From Zoroaster sp. YZ-2022 (lineage: Eukaryota; Echinodermata; Asteroidea; Forcipulatida; Zoroasteridae): DNA of 64,000 nucleotides. Below, in pieces: positions 49,741 through 60,418 of the stretch. The stretch's first letter is position 1. The number at the start of each line of letters is the position of its first letter. The translations under genes were made by a program, and so were the position numbers. The notes under the pieces were generated by a model that had not been told where the DNA came from, searched no databases, and saw only the letters and a list, made by a program, of their open reading frames with translations. The stretch covers positions 37,898,679-37,962,678 of the forward strand of contig CM055822.1 of assembly GCA_029582265.1 (NCBI GenBank), given 5' to 3'.

Positions 49741-50191
49741 ATTTGCTATACAAAATTCACTGGTCTAGACTGCTGCATACAAAACTATGATTTTGCCATG
49801 CAAGTTTTTTTTAGCAACATTTTTGAACGAAATCGTTCCCTGTGTTTAATAACAATTGTGTATTTCTCTTATAATTGTTTGAAGTGATTGCCACATTGTC
49901 TGTGACGGAGTTGCACTTGCAGATGCAACCTGCAGGTGATAAATATCCATTTTCCCCTACTCTCAATGTAAAGGGCCCCATCCTTAAACTCAAACATTAT
50001 TTAAAATTTCCCCCCACCCTAAATGAAAATCCTGGTGAGACTGCTGGCGTACGCACATACTGCACATACGTAATAGTGGCGTGTTTATGTTTGTTATCGA
50101 CGCGATACAGCTATTTTAGCTTTTGGACTCGTAATCGTGGCTGTCATTGGTCAATACATGTACAGTTACTTCATGTCAAAGTGCCCTATTA
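49741..50191. other. Non-coding, no gene recognised
   Basis: Unique sequence between MITEs in the presumed intron before exon 9. Confidence 0.4.
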
Positions 50192-50309
50192 CAGGGGTCA
50201 AAATTAACTTGATTTTTATGGTAGCCCACAGGACTACACAAATGTAGTTATGTTAAAATTTTACTAGTCCTTCTCATTTTTAGTAGACTAGTGATAACTT
50301 TGACCCCTG
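50192..50309. mobile_element. MITE, 118 bp, CAGGGGTCAAA ends
   Basis: CAGGGGTCAAAATTA at left and TAACTTTGACCCCTG at right are inverted repeats with one mismatch. The CAGGG start suggests hAT, but no 8-bp duplication is visible. Confidence 0.75.
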
Positions 50310-50408
50310 CTGGTATCAAGACACCAGGTGCATAATTCCTCACTAAAGAGCTATGATGTGCACAGAGCGCATACAAGACCAATTAAAACTTTGTCATTTA
50401 CTTTTCAG

Positions 50409-50576
50409 GATATGGCGCAGTACGGTTGGCTGATGGTAGCTCGCAGTACGAGGGGCGTGTAGAGGTTTACATTAATGGACAATGGGGTACCATTTGTGAT
50501 GATTCTTGGAGTCGAACTGATGGTGGTGTCGTCTGTACAGAGCTCGGTTTTGATAATGCTGAGTCTATATTTGATG
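50409..50576 (+). CDS. SRCR domain exon 9, N-terminal half
   Basis: 168 nt, phase 1-1, acceptor CTTTTCAG, donor GTATGT. Encodes YGAVRLADGSSQYEGRVEVY, INGQWGTICDDSWSRTDGG, VVCTELGF, ending ESIFDG. This is the first half of an SRCR domain with two of its cysteines. The rest continues in 53374-53523 after a 2.8-kb intron. The domain is thus two-exon, unlike exons 2-8. Confidence 0.88.
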
Positions 50577-50836
50577 GTATGTCACAGGCCTGCAATTTCA
50601 TTCTTGTATGGGGCAAGACCACTTTTCCAGAGTAAAGGGCACTTGACTTTACCATTAGATTTATCAGAATGTCTATGGGAACATTTCTAAGGGGCACCAA
50701 GGCCAAGACCAGGGCAACTACATGTAAGGCAATGACCTCTCTGTAATTCCAGGCCTGATTCCATTATTCCAATTTTAATAATAATTTTTATTTCGTAAGA
50801 CTTGTAGCTTTGCATGGTGAGGAAGGTTAAGTAAGA

Positions 50837-51106
50837 CTAATTGCGGTGACACCATGTGAAATTCTCAATTGAGTAGTAATGAGTTCTGAAAAGAACATTT
50901 TTTACTGGTTTTTACCGTCATTTTGACTACCCTGAACAATACCAGACAATGCTTTTACCAGACAGTCGGCTCATTTTGACCTGTAAATGTACTTACATGT
51001 ACTACACGTAAGGTTTGACAGTGTTTGACTTTTTAAGTGCACTAGATATACCTTGGGAAGTATTTCAACATTTTGACTGATTTTGAACCTTGTAGTAAGA
51101 GGGTTA
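50837..51106. mobile_element. TTAA MITE family B copy 3, partial, plus repeat block
   Basis: 50895-51106 is the complement of family B (GCTCATTTTGACCTG, then AGTAAGAGGGTTAG at the right). 50837-50897 matches the complement of 41985-42052. TACATGTA at 50994-51001 replaces TA found in the two other family B copies. Confidence 0.7.
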
Positions 51107-51546
51107 GAGATAGAACCTGTCACCAATTCTTTTCAGTACATACACTGTACATTACATGCATTTGCTGTAAACCCATGCTTCTCACAGAAAAATGTCATTT
51201 TAAAGTGTCATTTGTTTTCTCTTCTTCAAGTGCAAATAGCAATATTCTGATGAAAAAGATAATTTCTGGAAGTTGCAATATGTTTAACCGACCTAAACAG
51301 CACTAACCGTTTAGAAATTTGCTAACCGGCTAACCGAACCCAATATTTATTGAAAAGTTTATTTATTCTTTTTGATTGAAAATTTGTAGACGATTTTCGG
51401 TTAAATGGTTAGCGAACTAACCAGTAACTTCCTGCACTACAGTTGTACGTCTTCAATGAACAAAATGAAATAAGCTGAAACTTACATGCAGATTAGATTT
51501 ACAGTCATTTTACTAAAAGGCTTTTGGTAAAATATCTGCAAATGCA
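51107..51546. other. Intron, no exon recognised
   Basis: Contains repeated AACCG/CTAACCGG phrases around 51286-51425. No gene is recognised. Confidence 0.4.
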
Positions 51547-51882
51547 TTAAAACCGTCCTACTTTTTGTGCCTTTTTCAGACAAGTTGATGCACCATTTGA
51601 AACCATTCGTTTTGTAAAACACCAAGGTGTAGTGTATCCACCATTCAAAACCATTTGAATGATTTATAAGCCACTGTGTAGTACATTCACCATTTGAAAC
51701 CATTCGGCTATGGAAACACACCAAGGTCTAGTGTACCCACCATTCAAAAACCATTTGAATGGTAGTAAAGCTTGCTACCAACACTTTTCAAATGGTATCA
51801 CCATGTGTGTACAAAACCAATGGCCATTTTGGTAAGTGGAAATTTTGAATGGTTTCAAACGGTCAAACAGTAGGAGGGTTAA
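51547..51882. mobile_element. TTAA-flanked MITE, family A copy 3
   Basis: TTAA at both ends, left terminus mutated to AACCGTCCTACT, right end CAGTAGGAGGGTTAA. Internal CACCATTTGAAACCATTCG block is duplicated relative to copies 1 and 2. Confidence 0.82.
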
Positions 51883-52733
51883 TTCATTGTAAGAACAAAC
51901 CTGTGAAAGTATCACCTTATTTCATTGTATAGTGAAAATAGTGAAAATGGCACTCATTGATCAGTTAATGATAAACTCGTTAAAATAAATGCATTCAGAT
52001 TGTTTGTCTTCATTCCAATGTGGAATTTCTGTCTTTGGATGACAGAAACTCATTTTGGAAATTATTTCCCTAATTTTACGATTACAAAGGATAGCACCTG
52101 AGACAAATATTTAAAAGGATGTTTGATTCGATCATCAACTTTACACCAAGTAATTTAGCTTGTTGTAAAACTTTCATCATTGAGACTATTGGCTTCAGTG
52201 TGGTCAATTCTGTGACAATGGTATTAAGAATAAGATCAACTAATGATTTGAAGGAAATAATACTTTGGCTGGCACTCAATTAACAAGCTTTAGGTCCTAA
52301 AATTAGACCTTCTCACAAATCCAAACCTCAAAATTCATTTACCCGCCTTCAGTTAGAGAAGTATTTTGGCTGTACATCTGATACTCTAAATAATATCATG
52401 TGGAGGTTACTATAATACAAATAATGTAAGCAAGTACACTTGTACAGGTACAAGAACCTGTATTCATAAGATGGCTATTAAACTCATGAAGATGGCTATG
52501 AAGATGGGTGACTTGATGGCTTAATTGCTGTAGTACTTCTAAGCTTTGTGTGCTAAGTGTGGTACGTGTACCTGTATATATAACCACTTTCTGGCAAGTG
52601 CCCAAGGCTGTGTAAAACCTTTTCCCAGACACTGTAATAATAATAATAGACATTTATAGTGCGCCATGTCTGTCAGAAATGATGCATGGCTATAACAGTT
52701 TTTGGAATACATAAGTGGGTTTTAAAGTTCATA
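51883..52733. other. Intron, possible SINE tail near the end
   Basis: AATAATAATAATAGACATTT at about 52635 followed by TATAGTGCGCCATG looks like the tail and 3' end of a different tRNA-derived SINE, but no head is present. Otherwise no gene. Confidence 0.4.
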
Positions 52734-53027
52734 TTAACCCTCCTACTACTACAGGGGTCAAAATCAGTCAAACTGTTGATGTACTTGCCAAGGTATATCT
52801 AGTGCACTTAAACGTCAAACACTATCAAACCTTACGTGTAGTAAGTACATTTACAGGTCAAAATGAGTCGACCGTTTTTGACTGGTGAAAGCATTGTCTT
52901 GTATTGTTCTGGGTGGTTAAAAATGCCCCTGTGTGCACATTTGGGTCAACAGTCAAAACAGGCAGTTGACTGGTTTTAACCTCTGTAGCAACTTCCCACT
53001 AAAGTGCAGCAATAGTAGGAGGGTTCA
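52734..53027. mobile_element. TTAA-flanked MITE, family B copy 2
   Basis: TTAACCCTCCTACTACTAC at left, ATAGTAGGAGGGTTCA at right (one base off TTAA). Same interior as 49443-49740. Confidence 0.85.
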
Positions 53028-53373
53028 AGGTTGAGTATGTGTCTGCATTGAGGTGGGGGCTGTTCCACAGAGAACGCCCAGGGTGTGAGAAGGAAAGGTC
53101 CCTCCCATGAGTGTTTGGAATGTGGAGTTTAAGTAGTCAGCTTCACTGTGGCCCACAGCTGCCATTTGAAGCACAATGTGAGTTAGTGCAAATTCAGTGT
53201 ATAGCCAGTGGAGTGTTGGGATAATTATACTCTCCACGGCGATAGAGTACTTTGTGTACAATAAAAGGACAACATGTGTCTGGTGTTGATGAGACCTCTC
53301 TAGACACATGCTTCACCACAGAAAACAATTTAATTGATAATTACAAATGTACATATGTTCTTTTTCTAACTAG

Positions 53374-53523
53374 GCTCATACTTTGGGTCTGGGACTGGCC
53401 CCATCGTCCTTACTGACCTCGGCTGTAATCGTTACCATGAAAGATTAATATCTTGTGGCTATACTCTGTGGGATAATACCCAATACTGTAATAATGCTGG
53501 TGTTGGAGTTAGATGCAATCCAC
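53374..53523 (+). CDS. SRCR domain exon 10, C-terminal half
   Basis: 150 nt, acceptor TTTTTCTAACTAG, donor GTAAGT, phase 1-1. Encodes SYFGSGTGPIVLTDLGC, ERLISCGYTLW, YCNNAGVGVRC, completing the domain begun in 50409-50576 (318 nt together, six cysteines). The strong GTAAGT donor and phase 1 end show that more coding exons follow, but none could be identified before the window ends. Confidence 0.88.
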
Positions 53524-53618
53524 GTAAGTATATCTATGCTTTGGCCTATTGGACCTATAATACATGTTTGTGAACTTACATTGTACTACATTAATTACTT
53601 TGGGATACCATGACCAAA

Positions 53619-54064
53619 TGTGACCTGTCACCACGAAACCCGGACAAAGTCGCACCGATCCATTTCGAGTAAACAGCGTGCAAAGTCATTTCAGGGTGGA
53701 ATCGTCCATTTTTGGATTTTGGGATGACCGTATGCTTCACATTCATCTATCATTTTACTTTAAAAATAAATTAAATCTGTTAAGGTAAAATACTTTTTTA
53801 CCCTATTTTCGGAGCGATGTTGGTGAACAACAAGAAGCGTGGACTTCCTGTACAAAAGCCTTCTTTTCTCTGATTGACTTGTTATTGATTGGGCATGCTG
53901 GGGGGGGGGGGGGGGCTTAATCCCCTCCTGAGGGGATTACAGGAAAGGGTTACCCCGACAAGTTTATAATCATTCAAAAGCTTATGAACTGGAGAATGTG
54001 AAAATAACAAAAACTCAAAATAAAATTTTCCAACTTTGTCCGGGTTTCGTGGTGACAGGTCACA
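53619..54064. mobile_element. MITE with perfect 32-bp TIRs
   Basis: 53619-53650 and 54033-54064 are exact inverted copies beginning TGTGACCTGTCACCACGAAA. 446 bp in all, with a 17-base poly-G near 53900. No clear target-site duplication. Confidence 0.9.
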
Positions 54065-54441
54065 AATGCACATCATACACGTAGACTGAATGCACGTCGT
54101 AGCCCTGCTAGAGGTGAAAATTCACTTCGTCACCAAGTATGGGATATTTTGCAATGCCATTTTATTGTCAGTGAACGACAAATGTATGCAATGACATCGC
54201 TGCCTTTATGTCACTGAATGATTAGTCATTATATTTACAGACTGGAAATATTCCTGCTGCATCACATCCTCTTTATACTCACATTCTTCATCATGTATTT
54301 GATCATAAAATGTACAATCAAGGTTGTGATTACATTTACATTGTGTGAATGAGAAACATATGGCATTTTATGAGTATTGTCTGGGCTTGCGAAATCGGTT
54401 GCCCTACCAAAAAATCTTGTTGAACAACCACAGCTTACTTA
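54065..54441. other. Non-coding, no gene recognised
   Basis: Spacer between two MITEs. Confidence 0.4.
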
Positions 54442-54657
54442 AAGGGACAGTATCGTCACAATCAGAACAAACTTTCAACAGGGCACGGAATCGATGTCCT
54501 AGTTTAAAATGAACACAATGACTGCAAATTACTGGCTCATTTATGCAGCAGCAATGGTAATATATGACCTTATCTTGTGGGAAATTATTTTCAGTCACTG
54601 AGTTAATCTAAAACAAACTCTCCGATTCATTGTCCTGTCGATCGTGACGATACTGCC
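54442..54657. mobile_element. MITE, about 216 bp, GGACAGTATCGTCACAATC ends
   Basis: GGGACAGTATCGTCACAATC at left, GATCGTGACGATACTGCC at right. The complete relative of fragments at 1071, 7790 and 28650. Confidence 0.75.
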
Positions 54658-55368
54658 GTATCAATGGGTAACCACTTTTGTTTGTAAACATTTTCTTTTA
54701 TCTTGTTTTATTCACATGTAGCAACGATGTTGGTGTCAAACTTTTGAGTTAGCAAGGCCAAAAAAATGTTTTAATTTAAAATGAGGTCGCAAATAACTGA
54801 AGACTTAGGATACGGACATTAACGATGCATGGCAGCCATCTTGTATTGTCCATGTATGAAGCACGCCCTCTATTGACACACATTTTCTCTTATTAATTCA
54901 AGATTTGACTACGTTAGAAAAAATTGTGGGTTATGCATAGTATTTCTAGAAGGGTAGCAGAAAATAAATTTCTGGCAACCAGGTTTACAAACATTTAAAA
55001 AGATTTTCAAGCTCTAGCCCTTATTCAAAGAGTTGGAAGGTTGTTAAAAGCACCAGTGGTTTCAAACTTGCCTTTGTTTTCAAAACCAAACATCAAAAAT
55101 ACAATGAAAAATTTACAAAACATACACAGACTAGGGCTGTGCGTTTTCGGATATTTTTGGAACCGGATACCCGAAATCAGGAAATTTCGGATACCCGGAT
55201 ACCCGTTTTCATTTTTGTTGAAAACATGCATCCGGTGGTGCACAAATCCGCGCGGTGTATAAGCCGCACTACCCCACCAAAACCAAAACAAGATTCATGC
55301 GTCAACATATAAGCCGCACCGCGTATAAGCCGCACACACAGAGGCCCGCCGGACGCCATTCCCAGGGA
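54658..55368. other. Non-coding with short repeated phrases
   Basis: CGGATACCCG repeats at 55165-55205. TATAAGCCGCAC repeats at 55257, 55310 and 55324. No gene is recognised. Confidence 0.5.
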
Positions 55369-55495
55369 GTGTCGTGGCCGAGCGGTCTAGCGCACCGAAC
55401 TCAAGTTCTGGTGTTGCCAGCAGCAGGGTGTGGGTTCGAGCCCAGGTCGTGACACTTGTGTCCTTGAGCAAGGTACTTAACCATAATTGCTTCGT
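55369..55495 (+). mobile_element. tRNA-derived SINE, 5' part only
   Basis: Head TGTCGTGGCCGAGCGGTCTA with B box GGGTTCGAGCCC, body to CCATAATTGCTTC, then homology ends. Confidence 0.85.
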
Positions 55496-55555
55496 CCTTC
55501 GGATGGGACGTAAAGCCGTAGGTCCCGTGTGTTGTATAATGCACGTAAAGTGGAT

Positions 55556-55902
55556 TGTCGTGCGGTCTAGCGCACTGAACTCAAGTTCTGTGCTAGCAGC
55601 AGAGTGTGGGTTCGAGCCTGGCCGTGACACCTGTGTCCTTGAGCAAGACACTTAACCATGGTTGCTTCTTCCACCCACGTGTTAAATGTGTACCTGTTAA
55701 AGCAGAGATGGTTTGCTCTATATGCGCTAGAAATGGCAGCAATTGAGCTGTATACACTCCCAGGGAGCTGAGATGGTTTCAGGAATGATTTATGAGCCTT
55801 ATGAGCCTTATGAGCAGGGATAATAATATAATGCGCCTTGAGCGCCACTTAGTTGGTGGATACGTGCGCTATATAAATCTATACATTATTATTATTATTA
55901 TT
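55556..55902 (+). mobile_element. tRNA-derived SINE, near full length, plus strand
   Basis: Head with a 5-base deletion in the A-box region (GTCGTGCGGTCTAGCGC), B box GGTTCGAGCC, full body, (ATT)n tail ending 55902. It follows the partial copy directly, giving two heads in tandem. Confidence 0.9.
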
Positions 55903-56010
55903 AGTACATCGCCACAAAAGGCGGTCATTGTGTTGCGTTTGAGTCCAAATGTATTGAAAGAGACACAATAGCATACCTGCCAACCTTGACAAGTGAAAAT
56001 TCGTAATACT

Positions 56011-56367
56011 GTTATGGGTGTTGTTTAGTCGTGGCAACGGCCGCCACACCCATCGGGATCGACACAACAGACAAAATGGAATAGCCAATTTAAACGTGTC
56101 TTCTCAATCTACAACTTAGTATTTTATTAACATCAATAACATGTTATACGGTAAATAGGAATCCAAATATTACAGTAGTCTAAATGAGCCCGAGCGACCC
56201 GACGGCACGGTTGAGGGACACAGACCCCGAGAACTCGGACCTCACCCTTTTTATAGGGTTCTATAAAATAGGTGTTACATAACATAAAATAGGTGTTACA
56301 TTATAACTTGCATTCCAAACCTCAAGAGCCGAGACAGGAATGCGAACAATGAGGTAGCGGCATTACA
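56011..56367 (-). repeat. Gypsy 3' LTR
   Basis: Starts TGTTATGGG and ends GGCATTACA as read here. Differs from the other LTR mainly in the first 45 bases and at a single site thereafter. Confidence 0.93.
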
Positions 56368-56390
56368 TACGCCCTCCTTTTTAAATTGGC

Positions 56391-57042
56391 TCCTGACACC
56401 TAATTTTAAACAATTATATTTATATTAAATTACCTATGTTTTCTTTTCTTTCGTTATGCTGACAAATGCTGGCCAGTCAAATACCAACAATACGACAAAA
56501 TCAAACACAAACAATTCAATATAAATGTTTGGCAATTATTATAAGCAATTGGTATTAATTTAACGTTGTTCAACGCTGCAGTCTGTAGTCCGTTTACGGG
56601 CATGAGACGTCCAGTCTGCGCACAGCGTTGTTGCCATCTCCAAGTCTAGTCTGTATAGACGGCTGAGAAGGATCAGGACGACGTCCCGGGAAACTTCTGC
56701 ACGGCTGCCTATGTGGTGGTCGTAGCTACTTCTCGCAAGCCGAGCTGAAGGTCGTCGCCTTTATTCGTGATAAGGAATAATCCGCAATCCTTAATAAACT
56801 AAAACATTACAATCATTATTCAAAATAATAAATACATCAATGATGATATTAGCATGTTTCAGTTTAGGTGAACACTCAAAGTGTTGACTTAAAACAAATT
56901 CATATACACAAAAAGTACTTATTTCCGGTACCTCTCAAAATACATTAAATTCAAAATTTTACATCCATATCAATTAAATTTTGAATAATAATGTCAACAC
57001 ACCAAAACTTTAAAGTCAAAACAACTTAAAATCCTTGCTGAC
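56391..57042. other. Gypsy 3' untranslated segment
   Basis: AT-rich sequence between the chromodomain stop and the polypurine tract; no further domain is seen. Confidence 0.6.
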
Positions 57043-57642
57043 TTATTTAACTTTACCAGTTATTCTAACAGGATTATTTTGAAGAAACTTACGGAGCGTT
57101 TCATTCAAATTTTCAACTGGCTCCCATGAATTTTGATTATTGGGAAAATCTTTCCACTTTATCAGATAATGCAATTTGCCGTTTATAAACTTTCCTCGTA
57201 GGACTTTCTCAACTTGGAACTCTTGGCTGTTTGGTTTTCCAACATTTGGTAAACCAGGTATTTGGGGGCTTCTTTGTTGTGGTTCGTGAATTGACATGTG
57301 TGGCTCAAACGAATCTTCAGGGCAATCACTATCTTGTAGGTGTTCAAGTGGATCCCTTTGAACAAAATCACGTGGTACTTCTTCGTTAGATGGTCTAATA
57401 AAACGATTATAAGCAAATTTCATTCTATTAACATGAATTGGAGCATGGAGCAGTTTGTTGTTCTCCAGGTTTCTAACCTTAAAATTTACAGGACCAGTCT
57501 GTTGTACAAGTAAATATGGACCACACCAGAACTTTTGGAGTTTTCTAGATAATCCTTTCTGTATTGCTGGTATATAAATATACACAACATCTCCAACTTG
57601 GTAAGCTACTTCTTGCGTACGACTATCATAACGGTCCTTCAT
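57043..57642 (-). CDS. Gypsy integrase C-terminus plus chromodomain
   Basis: The 199-residue open part starts inside the integrase C-terminal domain (VGDVVYIYIP, KFWCGPYLLVQ, VHVNRMKF-like). It continues through a Pro-rich linker into a chromodomain at residues about 141-188 (FQVEKVLRGKFINGKLHYLI, then KWKDFP and SWEPVENL), with the aromatic cage positions largely kept. In chromoviruses this domain is thought to direct integration to marked chromatin. It is probably continuous with the 57877-58455 integrase but separated by a frame change near 57860. Confidence 0.88.
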   Translation of the reverse strand: MKDRYDSRTQEVAYQVGDVVYIYIPAIQKGLSRKLQKFWCGPYLLVQQTGPVNFKVRNLENNKLLHAPIHVNRMKFAYNRFIRPSNEEVPRDFVQRDPLEHLQDSDCPEDSFEPHMSIHEPQQRSPQIPGLPNVGKPNSQEFQVEKVLRGKFINGKLHYLIKWKDFPNNQNSWEPVENLNETLRKFLQNNPVRITGKVK

Positions 57643-57876
57643 AGATGCTTGGTTAGATTCTAAATGTTGCTTTGAAATTTCTCTGGCTACTTCAAGTTGA
57701 GTGATTAAGTTATGAATATAATCTCTTACGTTACGTTCAGAGTATTCTGGTTTAGGACAAAGTGATACATCAATCGAGTACTGCCTCTCTCCCCATACAA
57801 CATAAAAAATGGACTGAAACCAATCGAATTATCTGCTGGTGTACTACGATATGCGAACTGGATAGCAGGGACAAAA

Positions 57877-58455
57877 TTATCCCAGTTTGTGTGAAATTTG
57901 TTCACATAATGAGACAGTCGTTAAGATTACAGCATTAAACCTTTCTTGTACTGCATTACACTGAGGGTGATATGGGCTAGTATTAACCTTTTCGGTACGC
58001 ATTATCTTACATACTTCTTGAATCAGTTTGCTTAAGAAATTTGTACCTCTGTCACTAAGAAGAATACGAGGACAGCCATGGTTACATATAATCTCTTTAA
58101 AGAACACAGTAGCTATTGTGGCGGAATCAATTTTGGCAACAGGCACTAAAATTGGCCATCTAGTGCAGTGATCCATGAAACATAAAACATACCGATTCCC
58201 AGTTTCAGTGACTGGTAGAGGTCCTAAAATATCTACGCTTACTCTCTGAAATGGCCCTGGTACTGTCATGGTAAGTAATGGTGCTACGACTTTATGCTTA
58301 TGGGTTTTCACACGAGGACACGAGTCACAAGATCTAACCCAGTTATCAATATCACGATACATAAATTTCCAAAAATACCTTTGGCGTATCTTACTGTAAG
58401 TTCTGTGGAATCCAAAATGGGCTGAGAGTACTTGATCATGACAATGATGGAGCAA
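57877..58455 (-). CDS. Gypsy integrase core
   Basis: Zinc-binding HHCC region (His13, His17, Cys43, Cys46 of this frame) followed by the catalytic core with Asp75 (VSVDILGPLP), Asp135 (LLSDRGTNF) and Glu171 (QERFN), the D,D,E triad. It inserts the cDNA copy into host DNA. The frame is broken from the RNase H part upstream and the C-terminus downstream. Confidence 0.92.
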   Translation of the reverse strand: MLHHCHDQVLSAHFGFHRTYSKIRQRYFWKFMYRDIDNWVRSCDSCPRVKTHKHKVVAPLLTMTVPGPFQRVSVDILGPLPVTETGNRYVLCFMDHCTRWPILVPVAKIDSATIATVFFKEIICNHGCPRILLSDRGTNFLSKLIQEVCKIMRTEKVNTSPYHPQCNAVQERFNAVILTTVSLCEQISHKLG

Positions 58456-58462
58456 TCCGTAT

Positions 58463-59086
58463 CTATATATGATGTTGGAATATATAACTGGACAATACTA
58501 CGTTCCGGAAATCTTCTGTTCGAGGTGAATACCAAATATGATACAAAATACCATCATGTATAAAATACTGATCTATTTCTAATAGTAAATTACGAGCTAC
58601 TTTATCATCATCAGGTAAGACATTCGATTCCAGATATTCGATAACTAACTTGGAAAATTTATCGACTCTTTGCTCAACCTTGAATTTGTCTAAATCAATA
58701 TATTCGTGAATCTGTGGCAACTGGTTTTTAAATTTCTCCTGATTATGATTCTGAACCCGTTTACCACGTTGATATCTCAAATTTCGAGTTTCATCAACAT
58801 TAGATGAGCTATCTATTTGAACTGATTCAGTCGTTTCGTTTACCATAGCTGGCAGTACATCAAGATATTGATTAGATTTAAGCTCATTGTCAGCTATAAC
58901 TGAACTCTTCGGTTTCACAACACTTAATGGTTTAGGTGTCTCATTAACTTCATGATTATGTATCCTGCTAAGAGCATCAACATTAGTAAGTTTCTTTCCA
59001 GATCTATGTTCAATTTCATAACTGTAAGACTGTAGATACAGAGACCAACGAGCTAGTCGGCTGGAAGAATGTTTCTGACCAAACAA
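58463..59086 (-). CDS. Gypsy RNase H end and linker
   Basis: Begins near the end of RNase H (FGQKHSSSRLARWSLYLQSY, then VDALSRI, the typical end of the domain), followed by a linker to the integrase. 59087-59365 holds the rest of RNase H in broken frames. Confidence 0.8.
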   Translation of the reverse strand: MFGQKHSSSRLARWSLYLQSYSYEIEHRSGKKLTNVDALSRIHNHEVNETPKPLSVVKPKSSVIADNELKSNQYLDVLPAMVNETTESVQIDSSSNVDETRNLRYQRGKRVQNHNQEKFKNQLPQIHEYIDLDKFKVEQRVDKFSKLVIEYLESNVLPDDDKVARNLLLEIDQYFIHDGILYHIWYSPRTEDFRNVVLSSYIFQHHI

Positions 59087-59365
59087 CCACTTGAGAGCTT
59101 GGTGATCCGTGACTATTTTTAAATTTACTGTTATGTTCAGGTAGGTTGAAAATTGTTTACACCTTCTACTACTGCTAATGCTTCTAATTCTGTCACCGTA
59201 TAATTTCGTTCCGCAGTTTTAAGTTTTCTACTTGCGTATGCAATTACTCTTTCATGTCCGTCTTGTATTTGGGAAAGCACAAAACCTAGTCCGGACAAGG
59301 ATGCATCAGTCTGTACACAAATTGTGCACTTCCATCAAATCTAGGGTGAGCTAATACTGGAGGTT

Positions 59366-60418
59366 CTAGAAGTTTTGTTTTAAAATCTCAAACGCCTTTG
59401 CACATTCTGTTGTCCACTGGAACAAGGCATTTTTACGGGTTAGGTTGGTTAAAGGTTCAGCAATTTTACTGAAATCTTTTATGTAACGTCTGTAATAACC
59501 AACAAAACCTACAAAAGCTCTAACCTCAGAGACATTCCGAGGTACTGGGTATTCTTTCATGACAATGAGTTTGGCTGGATCTGTGGCAACACCGTTTTGA
59601 CTAATAATGTGTCCTAGATAATTGATTTTATCCCATGCAAATGAACATTTTTTTGGCTTTAGCTTGAGATTAGTGTTCCTAAATTTCTGAAATACCTGTT
59701 GGAGGTGGCTAATATGTTCTTGGAAAGTGTTACTATAAATGATTATGTCATCCAAGTAAACTAAACAAAATTTCCAATGTAAACCTCGTAAGACTTCATA
59801 CATAGTTCTTTGAAACGTACTAGGTGCATTATGTAATCCAAAAGGTAGAACATTGAATTCGTATAGTCCATCTTGTGTAATAAAGGTAGTTTTCTTCTTG
59901 GAATCTTTATCTAGGCCTATTTGCCAGTAGCCTGATGCCATATCTAAAGTCGAGAAATATGCGGGTTTAGTCATACCCAGGTTGTCAAATGTATCCGAAA
60001 TATTGGGTAAAGGAAAATTGTCTCTCTCTGTGATTTGGTTCAGAGCTCTGAAATCTATACAAAATCTATACTCTCCTGTTTTCTTAACCATTACCACCGG
60101 ACTTGAAAATGGCGAAGTTGATTCTGAAATAATACCATCATTTAACATTTTGTTAACGTGTTCTCTAATGGTCTTCTGTAAATTAGGCGAGTGCCTATAA
60201 GGACGAGCTCTAACGGGACAGTTATTACCAGTATTAATTCTATGTTGAACTTTGTCATAAAATCCACGAGGGCTATTTTTGGTTTCGAAGACATCTGCAT
60301 AATTATCAATTAAAGATTCAAGTTGTTGCCGTTGAATAGGCTCTAAGCGAGTTGGTGAGATATTAATTTTATCTAGTATCTCTCGTGTCAAATGAAACAG
60401 ATTCTGTTCCTTTAACAT
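59366..60418 (-). CDS. Gypsy reverse transcriptase
   Basis: The 350-residue frame holds all main RT motifs: RPYRHSP, FCIDFRALNQ, STLDMASGYWQI (Asp159), LPFGLHNAPSTFQR, the catalytic YLDD (residues 221-224), then LGHIIS and VRAFVGFVGYYRRYI leading into RNase H. Copies element RNA into DNA. It is the longest intact block of the element. It overlaps the preceding frame by about 50 bases, marking a frame change. Confidence 0.95.
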   Translation of the reverse strand: MLKEQNLFHLTREILDKINISPTRLEPIQRQQLESLIDNYADVFETKNSPRGFYDKVQHRINTGNNCPVRARPYRHSPNLQKTIREHVNKMLNDGIISESTSPFSSPVVMVKKTGEYRFCIDFRALNQITERDNFPLPNISDTFDNLGMTKPAYFSTLDMASGYWQIGLDKDSKKKTTFITQDGLYEFNVLPFGLHNAPSTFQRTMYEVLRGLHWKFCLVYLDDIIIYSNTFQEHISHLQQVFQKFRNTNLKLKPKKCSFAWDKINYLGHIISQNGVATDPAKLIVMKEYPVPRNVSEVRAFVGFVGYYRRYIKDFSKIAEPLTNLTRKNALFQWTTECAKAFEILKQNF

